A stretch of 64,000 nucleotides of DNA, from NCBI GenBank assembly GCA_003139095.1, contig PLHW01000074.1, positions 55,332 through 119,331 on the forward strand, in the 5' to 3' direction. The notes under the pieces were generated by a model. It searched no databases. It was not told the origin of the DNA and worked only from the letters and a program-made list of their open reading frames with translations. A program made the translations under genes and the position numbers. The stretch comes from Acidobacteriaceae bacterium. Its GTDB lineage: Bacteria > Acidobacteriota > Terriglobia > Terriglobales > Acidobacteriaceae. Below are positions 50,948 to 59,772 of the stretch, in pieces (position 1 is the first letter of the stretch; each line of letters starts with the position of its first letter).

Positions 50948-53485
50948 ATGCCCCTCTTCGCCGACGTCGCCCTCCCAGTGCCCCTTGACATGGCGTTCAC
51001 CTATGCCATCCCTCCCGGCATGGAGCCAGTCGTCGGCGGCCGCGTCCTCGTCCCCTTTCGCCAGCAGCGCATGTCCGGCATCGTCCTCGAACTCCACGAC
51101 CGCGCCCCGCAAGTAAAAACCAAGAAGGTCATCGAGACCCTCGATCTCTCCCCCGTCCTCGACGACCATCTCCTCAAACTCGGCCAGTGGATCGCCGGCT
51201 ACTACCTCGCGCCCGTCGGCGAAGTCTTCCGCACCATGCTTCCCCTCTCGGCCGAGTTCAAGCGCACCATCGCCTACCGCATCGCCGAAAAAGGCCACAT
51301 GGCGCTGCATTTCGCCGCCACAACCGGCTCCCCAGCCCGTTCCCAGCGCCCGCCCGAAGAGCAAATGCTCGAGTTCCGCGTGCTCGACTATCTTGCCGAG
51401 CGCGAGGACGCGCCCGTCAATGAATCCAGTCTGCGGAGCGCCACGCGAGTATCCCGCACTCTCCTCGCCGGCATGGTCCGCAAAAAGTGGATCGCGCGCG
51501 AAGATGTCTCCGCCGCCCGCGACGCCGCCCGCACAATCAAAGTAGCAGTGCTCTTAAGCGCAGAGCCCGGCGCCCCGACCCCGCCCGAGGAGCCAGAGGT
51601 AGGCCCAAGTAGCGCCCGCGTCCCGCCGCCAGTTGCGGAGGCGCGCGGCCGCCGCTCCTCGCCAAAGCTAAACGGAAATCAGCGCACGCTGATCGAATCC
51701 CTAGCCGCCGCCGGCGGCCGTGTCCCGGTCGAAGACCTCCGCGCCCTCGACATCCCACGCACCACGCTCTCCACGCTCGTCCGCCGCGGCCTCGTCGAAC
51801 TAGTCGACGAGCCCGAGAACCGCACCACCCCAATCCTCAAGTCCCGCCGCTCTCCAGTCGAATTCGAATTCAGCCCCGCCCAGCAGCAGGCCCTCGCCAA
51901 AATTCTCGAAGCCACTGCGGCCGCGCAATTTTCCGGCATGCTCCTGCACGGCGTAACCGGCTCCGGCAAAACCGCGGTCTACCTCGCCGCCATGCGCGCC
52001 GTGCTCGAGCGCGGTCGCTCCTCCATCCTGCTCGTCCCGGAAATCGGCCTCACCCCCGCCATGGCCGCCGACCTCATCCAAGTTTTCGGTGACGAGGTCG
52101 CCATCCTCCACTCCGGCCTCTCCGACGACGAGCGCGCAGAGCAGTGGCATCGCATCAGGCGCCAGGAGGCCCGCGTCGTCGTCGGCACGCGTTCCGCCGT
52201 CTTCGCACCCGTCACCGATCTCGCGCTCCTCATCGTCGACGAGGAGCAGGACGCCTCCTACAAACAGGAAGAGACGCCCCGCTACCACGCGCGCGACGTC
52301 GCCGTGATGCGCGCAAAAATGGCGGGCGCCGTCGTCGTTCTCGGCTCCGCCACACCCTCGCTCGAGTCGTATTACAACGCCAAAAAACACCGCTACGCGC
52401 TCCTCGAACTCCCCGACCGCGTCGAGCAGCGCCCGCTCCCTGAAGTCGAAATCATCGACATGCGCCAGGAATTTCAGGATACCGGCAAGGAGCAGGTCAT
52501 CTCGCGCAAGCTAACCGAGGAAATTCGCGACCGCCTCGCCAAAAAAGAGCAGGTCATGGTGCTCCTCAACCGCCGCGGATATTCCCCCGTCGCCCTCTGC
52601 CGTGCCTGCGGTCAGGCTCTCCAATGCAAAAATTGCGCCGTCTCCATGACCCACCACAAGCGCGAACACAAAATGGAATGCCACTATTGCGGCTTCATCG
52701 CGCCCGTGCCGAAAAAATGCGCGGAGTGCGGCAGCGAATACGTTTATTTTGTCGGCACCGGTTCTGAAAAGCTGGAAGAGTTGCTGCACGGCCTGTTTCC
52801 GCAGGCGCGCATCGGCCGCCTCGATCGCGATACCGTCCGCGGCCGCGAAGATTTCGAGCGCGCCCTCAACGCCCTCAACGCCGGCGAACTCGACATGCTG
52901 GTCGGCACCCAGATGATCGCCAAGGGCCACGACGTTCACGGCGTCACGCTCGTCGGCGTTGTCGGCGGCGACAACGCTTTGAGCCTGCCTGACTTTCGCG
53001 CCGCCGAGCGCACGTTTCAGTTACTCACGCAGGTGGCAGGCCGCGCCGGGCGCGGCAATTCGCCCGGTAAAGTTGTGTTGCAAACTTATTTTCCCGATCA
53101 CTACGCCGTGCAATTTGCCGCCCGCCACGACTTCGCCGGCTTCTACGACAAGGAGCTCCAATTCCGCAGTTGGATGCACTACCCGCCCTACAGCGCCATC
53201 GCCAACGTGATCGTCCGCAGCGAGAAACTCGATGAAGCCCTCGCATGGTCCGGCGAACTCGGCCGCTGGTTCGAAAAAACGCGCCACGAAGGCATTCGCG
53301 TCCTCGGCCCCGCAGCCGCGCCCATCACCCGCCTCAAGCGCGATTACCGCTATCACTTCATTTTGAAATCGCCGAGCCGCCAGAAGTTGAACGCGCTCCT
53401 GCGCGCCATGCTAGCCGAAGCCGCCGCCCGCAAAATCCCCCGCCCGCACATCATCGTCGACGTCGACGCCCTCTGGCTGATGTGA
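50948..53485 (+). CDS. priA: primosomal protein N' (PriA helicase)
   Basis: 845 aa. It restarts stalled replication forks as a 3'-5' helicase. The N-terminal DNA-binding domain begins MPLFADVALPVPLDMAFTY. A Pro-rich spacer near residues 200-235 is an insertion. Walker A is LHGVTGSGKTAVYLAAM, Walker B LIVDEEQDASYKQEE, and motif III GSATPSLESYYNA. Zinc ligands are seen in CRACGQALQCKNC and CHYCGF / KKCAECG. The C-terminal domain ends in HIIVDVDALWLM. All helicase motifs are intact. Confidence 0.96.
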   Translation: MPLFADVALPVPLDMAFTYAIPPGMEPVVGGRVLVPFRQQRMSGIVLELHDRAPQVKTKKVIETLDLSPVLDDHLLKLGQWIAGYYLAPVGEVFRTMLPLSAEFKRTIAYRIAEKGHMALHFAATTGSPARSQRPPEEQMLEFRVLDYLAEREDAPVNESSLRSATRVSRTLLAGMVRKKWIAREDVSAARDAARTIKVAVLLSAEPGAPTPPEEPEVGPSSARVPPPVAEARGRRSSPKLNGNQRTLIESLAAAGGRVPVEDLRALDIPRTTLSTLVRRGLVELVDEPENRTTPILKSRRSPVEFEFSPAQQQALAKILEATAAAQFSGMLLHGVTGSGKTAVYLAAMRAVLERGRSSILLVPEIGLTPAMAADLIQVFGDEVAILHSGLSDDERAEQWHRIRRQEARVVVGTRSAVFAPVTDLALLIVDEEQDASYKQEETPRYHARDVAVMRAKMAGAVVVLGSATPSLESYYNAKKHRYALLELPDRVEQRPLPEVEIIDMRQEFQDTGKEQVISRKLTEEIRDRLAKKEQVMVLLNRRGYSPVALCRACGQALQCKNCAVSMTHHKREHKMECHYCGFIAPVPKKCAECGSEYVYFVGTGSEKLEELLHGLFPQARIGRLDRDTVRGREDFERALNALNAGELDMLVGTQMIAKGHDVHGVTLVGVVGGDNALSLPDFRAAERTFQLLTQVAGRAGRGNSPGKVVLQTYFPDHYAVQFAARHDFAGFYDKELQFRSWMHYPPYSAIANVIVRSEKLDEALAWSGELGRWFEKTRHEGIRVLGPAAAPITRLKRDYRYHFILKSPSRQKLNALLRAMLAEAAARKIPRPHIIVDVDALWLM

Positions 53486-53506
53486 GGCAAAACGCTGGAG
53501 AAGAAG

Positions 53507-53548
53507 AGCCGATCGCTAATAGCCAAAAGCCAGGAGCCAAAAGCTATC
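53507..53548 (+). repeat. single-arm heptad repeat after priA
   Basis: Six 7-base units, three of them AGCCAAA or AGCCAGG (53521, 53528, 53535), lie in the 58-base gap between the convergent priA and site-2 protease genes. No facing arm was found. The stop codon of the protease (TAG at 53544-53546) is inside the sixth unit. Confidence 0.65.
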
Positions 53549-54608
53549 TGCGATGTAGCAAATGCCGCACTTCGTGGCCGAAGTCCCGCAGCGCGTCCCG
53601 CGCATCGTCCCGCAGTTCCGGCCACACTTCCTTTCCCGAGCTGTGCGTAAACGGCGCGGGAGTAAAACTCAAAACGAGGATCAGCAGTCCGCACCATGCA
53701 ATCGCCCGCCGCCGTCCCGTCACACTCGGATACCGCGGTACCGTCGGATGTTTCGCCGTAATCCCCAGCAACACCGCCCACAAAAACCACCCAGTCCAGA
53801 AGTATTTTCCCAGCGGCACCAGCGCCAGCACCGTCAACGCCGTGACCCAGCGATGCACACGCGGCGAGATGGAATTCACAATGTGTCCGCCATCCAGTTG
53901 CCCGGCCGGCAGCAGGTTGAGCGACGTCGCAAACATGCCCACCCACGCGGCTGCCGCAATCGGATGCAGTGAAAGTGTCCCGAGCGGCGCATGCATTCCA
54001 AGCGCCCACCGCGCCAGTCGAAAAACCGGCGGAAAGCCGAGCTGAAACTCCGACCCCGCCGATCCCGCAATCGGCCGCGACAACGACAGCCCCACCGCCA
54101 GCGCCACGCACGCGGGAATAAATCCCGCAATCGGCCCCGCAATTCCAATATCAAAGAGTGCCGCCCGCGACGGAATCGGACTCTTGATTCGTATAAACGC
54201 GCCCAGGGTCCCAATCAAACTCGGAAACGGCACGAAAAACGGCGGCGTCGCATACACGCGATAATGTCGCGCGTAAAGGTAATGCCCCATCTCGTGCGCA
54301 AAAAGAATGAACATCAGCGTCAGCGAGAAGGGCAGCCCCAGTAGCAGGTGCCCCGGCTGCTCGAACGCCCACCCCACAGGGAAGAGTGAAATCGTATCGT
54401 CGTTCAGCGAGAAGACCGGCTGCCTGTGCAGGTAGTTGAACTCCATGCGCGAGCCGACCACGGTCGTGCTGAACATCGTCAGCACCAAAAACAAAATGTA
54501 CAGCCACCATCGCGGCCGCGGTCGCTCAATCGTCCACACCTCTTGCCGAGGGGCATCCGATGTCCGGTCCGGGGCGAAAACAGGAAACGTAGGCGTGGGT
54601 TCAGACAT
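53544..54608 (-). CDS. site-2 protease family (M50) membrane protease
   Basis: 354 aa polytopic protease. The zinc motif is LFAHEMGHYLYARHYRV and the second metal block GQLDGGHIVNSI, both in membrane-adjacent positions. Further membrane segments include FVLTMFSTTVVG and WFLWAVLLGITA. M50 enzymes cleave membrane-bound regulators; no obvious target is encoded nearby. The N-terminal tail is soluble (EPTPTFPVFAPDR). No ribosome-binding site is seen and a heptad arm lies directly upstream. The last three residues and stop fall in another heptad repeat. Confidence 0.9.
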   Translation of the reverse strand: MSEPTPTFPVFAPDRTSDAPRQEVWTIERPRPRWWLYILFLVLTMFSTTVVGSRMEFNYLHRQPVFSLNDDTISLFPVGWAFEQPGHLLLGLPFSLTLMFILFAHEMGHYLYARHYRVYATPPFFVPFPSLIGTLGAFIRIKSPIPSRAALFDIGIAGPIAGFIPACVALAVGLSLSRPIAGSAGSEFQLGFPPVFRLARWALGMHAPLGTLSLHPIAAAAWVGMFATSLNLLPAGQLDGGHIVNSISPRVHRWVTALTVLALVPLGKYFWTGWFLWAVLLGITAKHPTVPRYPSVTGRRRAIAWCGLLILVLSFTPAPFTHSSGKEVWPELRDDARDALRDFGHEVRHLLHRR

Positions 54609-54618
54609 GAGAAAAACG

Positions 54619-54702
54619 AGGTCAGAGGTCAGAAGTCAGGTTGCAGAGGCTAACAGCCCTAGGGTTCAAACCTCTGCAATCAGACCTCTGAAATTTGCAA
54701 TT
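54619..54702 (+). repeat. two-armed heptad repeat upstream of the site-2 protease gene
   Basis: Left arm 54619-54653 includes AGGTCAG twice in succession, then AAGTCAG and GTTGCAG. Right arm 54661-54702 includes TGCAATC, AGACCTC and TGCAATT. The arms meet at CCCTAGGG and pair over about 25 bases with mismatches; TTGCAGAGG on the left faces CCTCTGCAA on the right. It begins 11 bases from the protease start and ends before the HU stop. Confidence 0.8.
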
Positions 54703-54737
54703 GCAGCAGCGAACGGCTGCGAAGGTCGCAAGAACGG

Positions 54738-55007
54738 CTAGTCGATCGACTGCAACTCCTTGCCCGGCTTGAAGCGCACGGCCTTCCCCGGCGGAATCGA
54801 CACTTCCGCCCCCGTCCGCGGATTGCGCCCGATGCCCGTCTTGCGCGGCCGCACGTTAAACACGCCAAACCCGCGCAGTTCAATGCGGTCGCCCGTCGCC
54901 AGCGCCTTCTTCATGCTCTCGAACACCGTCTCCACCGCCAGTTCCGCCTTGGTCTTGGTGATGCCGGTTCGGTTCACCACTTCGTTGATGATATCCAGCT
55001 TAATCAA
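54738..55007 (-). CDS. HU/IHF-family DNA-binding protein
   Basis: 89 aa, full length. A nucleoid protein that bends DNA. The N-terminus MIKLDIINEVVNRTGITKTKA, the hinge DRIELRGFGVFNVRPRKTG and the DNA arm IGRNPRTGAEVSIPPGKAVRF are diagnostic. Residues do not clearly separate HU from IHF-alpha; the RNPRTG arm is common to both. It is transcribed away from dcd, and the region before it contains a heptad arm. Confidence 0.93.
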   Translation of the reverse strand: MIKLDIINEVVNRTGITKTKAELAVETVFESMKKALATGDRIELRGFGVFNVRPRKTGIGRNPRTGAEVSIPPGKAVRFKPGKELQSID

Positions 55008-55120
55008 GCGTCGCCCCCGTCTCCCAAGGTTTAGTCGTTCCTCAAGTTATTGATGCTATGGGACATACCTCGCATTGTCAACAGGCGTACCATTCTCGTA
55101 ATATGGCTGCACCAGCCAAC

Positions 55121-55236
55121 GAATTTGCAATTGGTAATTTGTAATTTGTAATTGCAGACCCGCTTGCCCTTCCTCGGTCTCCAATTCAAATAAAATTGCC
55201 AATCACAAATTACCAACTACAAATTTCCAAGGAGTT
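55121..55236 (+). repeat. two-armed heptad repeat at the dcd leader
   Basis: Left arm 55121-55162 contains TAATTTG twice in succession (55135, 55142) and TAATTGC. Right arm 55195-55236 contains ATTGCCA, ATCACAA, ATTACCA and ATTTCCA in strict 7-base register, and the final unit AGGAGTT is the ribosome-binding site of dcd. The arms are roughly complementary (GGTAATTTGT faces ACAAATTACC). Confidence 0.85.
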
Positions 55237-55238
55237 CC

Positions 55239-55793
55239 ATGAGCATCAAAAGTGACCGCTGGATCCGCCGCATGGCCCAAGAGCACGACATGATTAATCC
55301 CTACTCCGAAAAGCAGGTCAGCCAGGGTGTGATTTCCTATGGCGTCTCCAGCTACGGCTACGACCTCCGCGTCTCCGACGAGTTCAAAATTTTCACCAAC
55401 GTCAACAGCACCATCGTCGACCCCAAGCACTTCGACGAGCGCTCCTTCGTCACCATCACCGCCGACGTTGCCATCATCCCGCCAAATTCCTTCGCCCTCG
55501 CGCGCTCTGTCGAGTACTTCAAAATTCCCCGCGACGTGCTCACCGTCTGCGTCGGCAAGTCCACCTATGCCCGCTGCGGCATCATCGTCAACGTCACCCC
55601 CTTTGAGCCGGAGTGGGAAGGCTTCGTCACCCTCGAAATCTCCAACACCACCCCGCTCCCCGCAAAGATTTACGCCAATGAAGGCCTCTGCCAGATTCTC
55701 TTCTTCCAGTCCGACGAAGTCTGCGAAACCAGCTACAAAGACCGCAAAGGAAAGTATCAGGCGCAGAAGGGAATCGTGCTGCCGAAGCTGTAA
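55239..55793 (+). CDS. dcd: dCTP deaminase
   Basis: 184 aa. It produces dUTP from dCTP as a step to dTTP. Family blocks are [50 protein letters not shown] with the catalytic region, and [12 protein letters not shown]. Length is close to the trimeric E. coli enzyme (193 aa). AGGAG lies six bases before the ATG, formed by the last unit of a heptad repeat. With tmk about 3 kb further, two pyrimidine deoxynucleotide genes are in the region, on opposite strands. A GC hairpin follows the stop. Confidence 0.96.
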   Translation: MSIKSDRWIRRMAQEHDMINPYSEKQVSQGVISYGVSSYGYDLRVSDEFKIFTNVNSTIVDPKHFDERSFVTITADVAIIPPNSFALARSVEYFKIPRDVLTVCVGKSTYARCGIIVNVTPFEPEWEGFVTLEISNTTPLPAKIYANEGLCQILFFQSDEVCETSYKDRKGKYQAQKGIVLPKL

Positions 55794-55818
55794 GCAGCGT
55801 GCCGGTTAAACGATGGAG

Positions 55819-55840
55819 GGACGGGCGTCCTCGCCCGTCC
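55819..55840 (+). repeat. GC palindrome after dcd
   Basis: Inverted 9-base arms GGACGGGCG and CGCCCGTCC with a TCCT loop begin 26 bases after the dcd stop and 47 bases before the end of the convergent esterase gene. It could terminate transcription in both directions. The core resembles the palindrome found inside valS. Confidence 0.5.
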
Positions 55841-55886
55841 TCTCGGAGAATTCCGAACATAATTCCCGCAGATCTTATTTTCGCCC

Positions 55887-56849
55887 CTACGGAACCGAGG
55901 TCCCGCCAGCCACCGCCCCATGCCCCCCCAACCACCCGAGCACCCTCCGCTCAAACTCCGCGGGCGCAACTTTGCTCGCTCCGCAGTGCGCTGCCCCCGG
56001 CACCTTCCACACCGTTATCGCCGCCGGATTCCTCGCCTGAATCCAATCCGACTGGTACGGCAATACATTCCGATCTTCCAGCCCATGAATCAGCAGAATC
56101 GGAGTCTTCACCCCCACCACCGACTCCTCGGGCGCCACCGTTCCCAAATCCACGCCATATCGCAGCCGTACATACAAAATCCCCACCTCCAGCGTCGGCC
56201 GAAAAAACGTTCTCCCCAGCCACGGTCCCGCGCCAAACGGCCGCGCAAACCGGTAATACGCCTCCTCCCGAAAGCTCGCCGATGCCGACTCTGCCACTAC
56301 CGCGCAAAACCGCGGCTCCCGCGGCAAAGCCTCCAGCAGTTCCATCCCTCCCATCGACTCCCCCAGCCCATACACGCACCGCGTCGGCTCTTTCTTCTCC
56401 ATCCAATCCACCCAGCGCCGAATGTCATCCACCTCGCGCACGCCATACGTCGTCAACCCGCCGCTAGAGCCATGATGCCGCGCATCCGGCATCAGCACCG
56501 TATAGCCGCGCTCCACCAGCCACTTCCCAATCGGATAGACTCCCAGCCGGTTGTCGACCACCCCATGCAGCAAAATCACCGAGTCGCCGTTCGCTTGCGG
56601 CGGCCGCATATACCACGCGCGCAGCACGGTCCCGTCCGCCGCCGTCAGTTCCACATCCTGAAATTCGATGGAGCGTTCCCGCGCATACGCCGCCGCATTT
56701 CGCTCCTCATAAGCCCGAATCGGCGGGCTCTTCGGATGCAGCGAGTACCACCCCAATCCAATCCCGCCGACCACCGTGGCCGTCACGTACGCCGCCGCGA
56801 GCGCGGCCAAAACTGCTCCAATCCATGAAAGAGATTTATGCTGCGACAT
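55887..56849 (-). CDS. alpha/beta hydrolase, membrane-anchored
   Basis: 320 aa. An N-terminal membrane anchor (WIGAVLAALAAAYVTATVVG) precedes an alpha/beta-hydrolase fold: ILLHGVVDNRLGVYPIGKWL with the oxyanion region, the nucleophile in YGLGESMGGMELL (G-E-S-M-G), the acid in LLIHGLEDRNVLP and the His in PGAAHCGA. The layout fits the BAAT/dienelactone-like or YqkD-type esterases. No substrate can be named. It is convergent with dcd and divergent from nothing close; the Hfq-like gene lies 113 bases upstream on the same strand. Confidence 0.88.
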   Translation of the reverse strand: MSQHKSLSWIGAVLAALAAAYVTATVVGGIGLGWYSLHPKSPPIRAYEERNAAAYARERSIEFQDVELTAADGTVLRAWYMRPPQANGDSVILLHGVVDNRLGVYPIGKWLVERGYTVLMPDARHHGSSGGLTTYGVREVDDIRRWVDWMEKKEPTRCVYGLGESMGGMELLEALPREPRFCAVVAESASASFREEAYYRFARPFGAGPWLGRTFFRPTLEVGILYVRLRYGVDLGTVAPEESVVGVKTPILLIHGLEDRNVLPYQSDWIQARNPAAITVWKVPGAAHCGASKVAPAEFERRVLGWLGGHGAVAGGTSVP

Positions 56850-56961
56850 GTGAGGAACTGCCGATTGCCGCGCTGATGAAGGTTTTTCCTGCTCGTCTCA
56901 GAATCGAAAAATGCAAAACCAGAAACCCGCCGGCCCAAATCCGCCGGACCGCCGACTCCCG

Positions 56962-57396
56962 CTACCGCCGAATCTCCCCCTCTTTAAACATGTACTTGAT
57001 CGCTGGCTTATAGATCATCAGGTTCGGCGCGCCCGTCCGGTTCAGCTTGATGCAGCCCTTGTCGTACCACTCGATATACCCGTGTACTTCTTCCCCGTCG
57101 CGCAGGACGATCACCATGGGAGTCTTGGTCTGCATCTGTTTCTGGTAGTAAAAATTTTCCGCGTTCGTCTGCTCCGAAGGGGCCACTTTTTTCGGCGCTG
57201 CCGCCGGCCGCTCCCGCCGCTCCCCGGAAACTTGGTTTGTTCCATGGCTCGAATTGTGATTCGTCCCGTGGTTGTTCCCGTGATTATTATGTCCGTGGTC
57301 GTTGCGGTTGAGGGATGGGCGAATCAGCTTGCGATTTGCGTAGCCTTCCGTCTCGACAATCTGTTCGGCTGGGACCGGTTCCAGGATTTCTTTCAT
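56962..57396 (-). CDS. Hfq-like Sm RNA-binding protein with a His/Asn-rich spacer
   Basis: 144 aa. The C-terminal 70 residues form an Sm domain: [20 protein letters not shown], then [15 protein letters not shown] and [17 protein letters not shown], matching Sm1 and the variant Sm2 (Y-K-H in Hfq is YKPAIKY here). The N-terminal 75 residues are unlike Hfq and contain a His/Asn/Gly-rich tract ([15 protein letters not shown]) that might bind metal. It is longer than typical Hfq (about 80-100 aa) and lacks its normal short N-terminus. A role in small-RNA regulation is inferred from the fold only. Confidence 0.82.
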   Translation of the reverse strand: MKEILEPVPAEQIVETEGYANRKLIRPSLNRNDHGHNNHGNNHGTNHNSSHGTNQVSGERRERPAAAPKKVAPSEQTNAENFYYQKQMQTKTPMVIVLRDGEEVHGYIEWYDKGCIKLNRTGAPNLMIYKPAIKYMFKEGEIRR

Positions 57397-57555
57397 ATGT
57401 CACCACCTGCGCACGGGGGCGGCAGAAAAATGCCACAACACGAACCTGTGATTGTGGGTCTTAGGGGAAACTTATGTCGTACGGTACCACACCGAAGTTA
57501 GTCTGACAATGATTTGTGTCACCGAGTCCGAATTTCGTAACTCACGTTTCCCGCA

Positions 57556-58752
57556 TCAGCGCGCCGGTTCCAAAGCCGCCGCAAAAGCGTCCAGCGAGAG
57601 CGACCGCAGCAGGTTCCGCCGCACCCCCCGTTCCACTTCCGCCAGCCCCTCCGCCGCCCGCTGCATCCACGCAAAATCCGCCGCCTCCGCCAACTTCCCC
57701 AGCTCCCCGGCAATATCCCTGTTCCGCACCAGTTGCGCGCTCCCCGATTGCAGAAACATCACGTCCTCCAGCAGCAAATATAAGGTCCGCAGCAGCGCGT
57801 CCATCTTCTGTCGCCCCTCCGCGCCCGCGCGAAAACTTTCCGTCATCTTGAACTGTTCGCTGTGCTCGCCGCCCCCCACCGCCGATCGCAGCAGCACCAG
57901 CGCCTGACTCCTCGCCGCAATATATCCCTCCAGGTCAAACCTTAGGGCTCGTCCCATCGCCCCCTCGCTCAACCTAGCCACCAGCGCTCGCTGCCCCGCA
58001 TTCCAATCCGCTCGCGCCACCGCCAGCCGCGCTTCCAGTTCCTCGGTCCCCAGCGCCTTCAAGGTAAAAATCGCCGAGCGCGACCGAATCGTCGGCAGCA
58101 GCTCTCCCGCATTCTCCGTCAGCAGAAAAATCGTCGCGAATCCCGGCGGCTCCTCCAGAATTTTCAGCAGCGAATTCGCCGCCTCCTTCATGAACGCCGA
58201 ACTGGTAAAGATGTATACGCTCTCCCGCGCCTCAGCCGGCCGGTAATAAATCCGTTGGATCACGTGCCGCACCTGGTCGACCTTGATCATCATCTGCGGC
58301 GGATCGGGCGGTATCACCAGCACGTCCGGATGCGTCTGCACAAAAATTCGCGTCTCTTTCTTGTCCGTTTCGCGAAGGTTCTCCCGCGCCTCTACCGCCT
58401 CCGCGCACCGCTCCTCCAGGTGCAGCGCCTGCCCAATGCGCACGCAGTTCGAGCACCGGCCGCAGAAATCCGGCAGCCCATCCGTCACCGGATCTTTCAG
58501 GGAGTCATCCTTTTCCGCCGCGATGTCGAACGCAAAGCTGCCCGTGCCTTCTTCTTTAGCATGGGCCCCCGCTGCCCGTGCCCCCGGCCGCTCCAGGCAA
58601 TTCATCGCCCGCGCCAGCATCAGTGCGAGCGTGTATTTGCCCGATCCCTGCGCCCCCGCCAAAATCACCGCCTGCGGAAAATGATCCCGCGCGAGCATCT
58701 CCCGCAGCCGCCCAACCGCCGATGAATTGCCAACAAAATCCCCAAATCCCAT
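57556..58752 (-). CDS. holB: DNA polymerase III, delta-prime subunit
   Basis: 398 aa. Part of the clamp loader. Walker A is ILAGAQGSGKYTLALMLARA; the zinc module shows FCGRCSNCVRIG; the SRC-like block is YIFTSSAFMKEAANSLLKIL with EEPP directly after. An insertion of about 25 residues (GARAAGAHAKEEGTGSFAF) lies between Walker A and the zinc module. The ATG at 58752 matches homologues, whereas the frame is open to 58839. It follows tmk on the same strand at 137 bases, a common pairing. Confidence 0.92.
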   Translation of the reverse strand: MGFGDFVGNSSAVGRLREMLARDHFPQAVILAGAQGSGKYTLALMLARAMNCLERPGARAAGAHAKEEGTGSFAFDIAAEKDDSLKDPVTDGLPDFCGRCSNCVRIGQALHLEERCAEAVEARENLRETDKKETRIFVQTHPDVLVIPPDPPQMMIKVDQVRHVIQRIYYRPAEARESVYIFTSSAFMKEAANSLLKILEEPPGFATIFLLTENAGELLPTIRSRSAIFTLKALGTEELEARLAVARADWNAGQRALVARLSEGAMGRALRFDLEGYIAARSQALVLLRSAVGGGEHSEQFKMTESFRAGAEGRQKMDALLRTLYLLLEDVMFLQSGSAQLVRNRDIAGELGKLAEAADFAWMQRAAEGLAEVERGVRRNLLRSLSLDAFAAALEPAR

Positions 58753-58781
58753 GAAGAATTCCCAAAATCGAGTACCTTGCG

Positions 58782-58907
58782 TAATTGAGTAATCGGGAAA
58801 TTTACTTGGGAAATTAATAATTGCGTAAGTGAAAATCACTGCGCATGAAATTCCCGATTTGCTCGATTTTCAAATTACAAATCACCAATTACAAATTCCC
58901 GAGACTC
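58782..58907 (+). repeat. two-armed heptad repeat between holB and tmk
   Basis: Right arm 58845-58907 contains AATTACA twice (58873, 58887) with AATCACC between them, then AATTCCC. Left arm 58782-58837 has TAATTGA, GTAATCG and GGAAATT in the same 7-base register. AATCGGGAAAT faces ATTCCCGATT over the spacer. The tmk stop and its last codons lie in the right arm. Confidence 0.8.
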
Positions 58908-59572
58908 CGAACCCTTTTCTTTACCATCTCCATGATCGCCGCATGCGTCTCCTGGGGCGTACCCCGTGCATTCACAATCTGCACTCGCTGCGGCTCGCGC
59001 GCCGCAATTGCCAGATACGCGTTCCGCACCCGCCCAAAAAACGCCCGGTTCTCCTGCTCAAATCGGTTTTCGTCTTTCCCGCCTCGTCCCGCCTTGTCCC
59101 GGCGGTTGCGCCGACGCGCCCGCTCCACGCTGAACGCCACATCGTTGTCCAGCAGGATCGTTAGGTCCGGTTGCAGCCCATCGCACAGAATCTCGTGCAG
59201 CGCCAGCACCGCCTTCGTGCCCAGTTTGCGCCCGCCCCCCTGGTACGCCTCGGTCGAGTCGGTGAACCGGTCGCACAGTACCACCCGCCCCTCCGCCAGC
59301 GCCGGCAAAATTACCTGCTGAATATGCTGCGCCCGCGACGCGAACATCAGCGCCATCTCCGTCATCGGCGAAAGCCCCGCCGTCGTCGAATGCAGCAGCA
59401 CCTCGCGAATCTTCTCGCCCGCCGCCGTCCCACCCGGCTCTCGCGTCACCGTGACCGCAACCCCATGCGCCCGCAACCCGCGCGCCAGTTTGTCGATCTG
59501 CGTGCTCTTCCCGCTGCCGTCCAGCCCTTCAAACGTAATGAATTTTCCGCGCGCTGCCACGCTCGAAATCAT
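58889..59572 (-). CDS. tmk: thymidylate kinase
   Basis: 227 aa. It phosphorylates dTMP to dTDP. P-loop KFITFEGLDGSGKSTQIDKL; TREPGGTAAGEKIREVLL; the dTMP region CDRFTDSTEAYQGGGRKLG; and lid region RARRRNRRDKAGRGGK. The start at 59572 gives a normal N-terminus; the frame extends to 59629. The C-terminal five residues (SLGNL) and the TAA stop are read from a heptad repeat arm. It pairs with holB on the same strand. Confidence 0.95.
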   Translation of the reverse strand: MISSVAARGKFITFEGLDGSGKSTQIDKLARGLRAHGVAVTVTREPGGTAAGEKIREVLLHSTTAGLSPMTEMALMFASRAQHIQQVILPALAEGRVVLCDRFTDSTEAYQGGGRKLGTKAVLALHEILCDGLQPDLTILLDNDVAFSVERARRRNRRDKAGRGGKDENRFEQENRAFFGRVRNAYLAIAAREPQRVQIVNARGTPQETHAAIMEMVKKRVRSLGNL

Positions 59573-59636
59573 AGCAGGACGACCCAGCCGTAAGAGTTCA
59601 GCGCCGACATACGGCCACATTTCATCCACAAGACGA

Positions 59637-59662
59637 TGTCATCCTGAGCGAAGCGAAGGACC
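59637..59662 (+). repeat. dispersed palindromic element, copy E
   Basis: TGTCATCCTGAGCG followed by AAGCGAAGGA is a version of a GTCAT-CC-GAGCG-AGCGA-GGA element that recurs at 63017, 63057, 63630 and 63676 in this window. It stands between the tmk start and the rnhB end. Confidence 0.7.
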
Positions 59663-59772
59663 TATGGATTGTTGGGCAGCGCCGGAGACGTTCGTCACGA
59701 ACGTGAAGTCTGGTATAGCGATTCCGCCGAAGTGGGCATTTTCGTCGACAACGATGAGGATTGTTCGCGCGG

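Noticed and set aside
54655..54690. tRNA-like GGTTCAAACC
   Set aside because: It is the junction of a heptad hairpin; no acceptor, D or anticodon arms are present.
55121..55236. Possible CRISPR array at the heptad loci
   Set aside because: Units are 7-8 bases with no unique spacers, and no cas gene is present.
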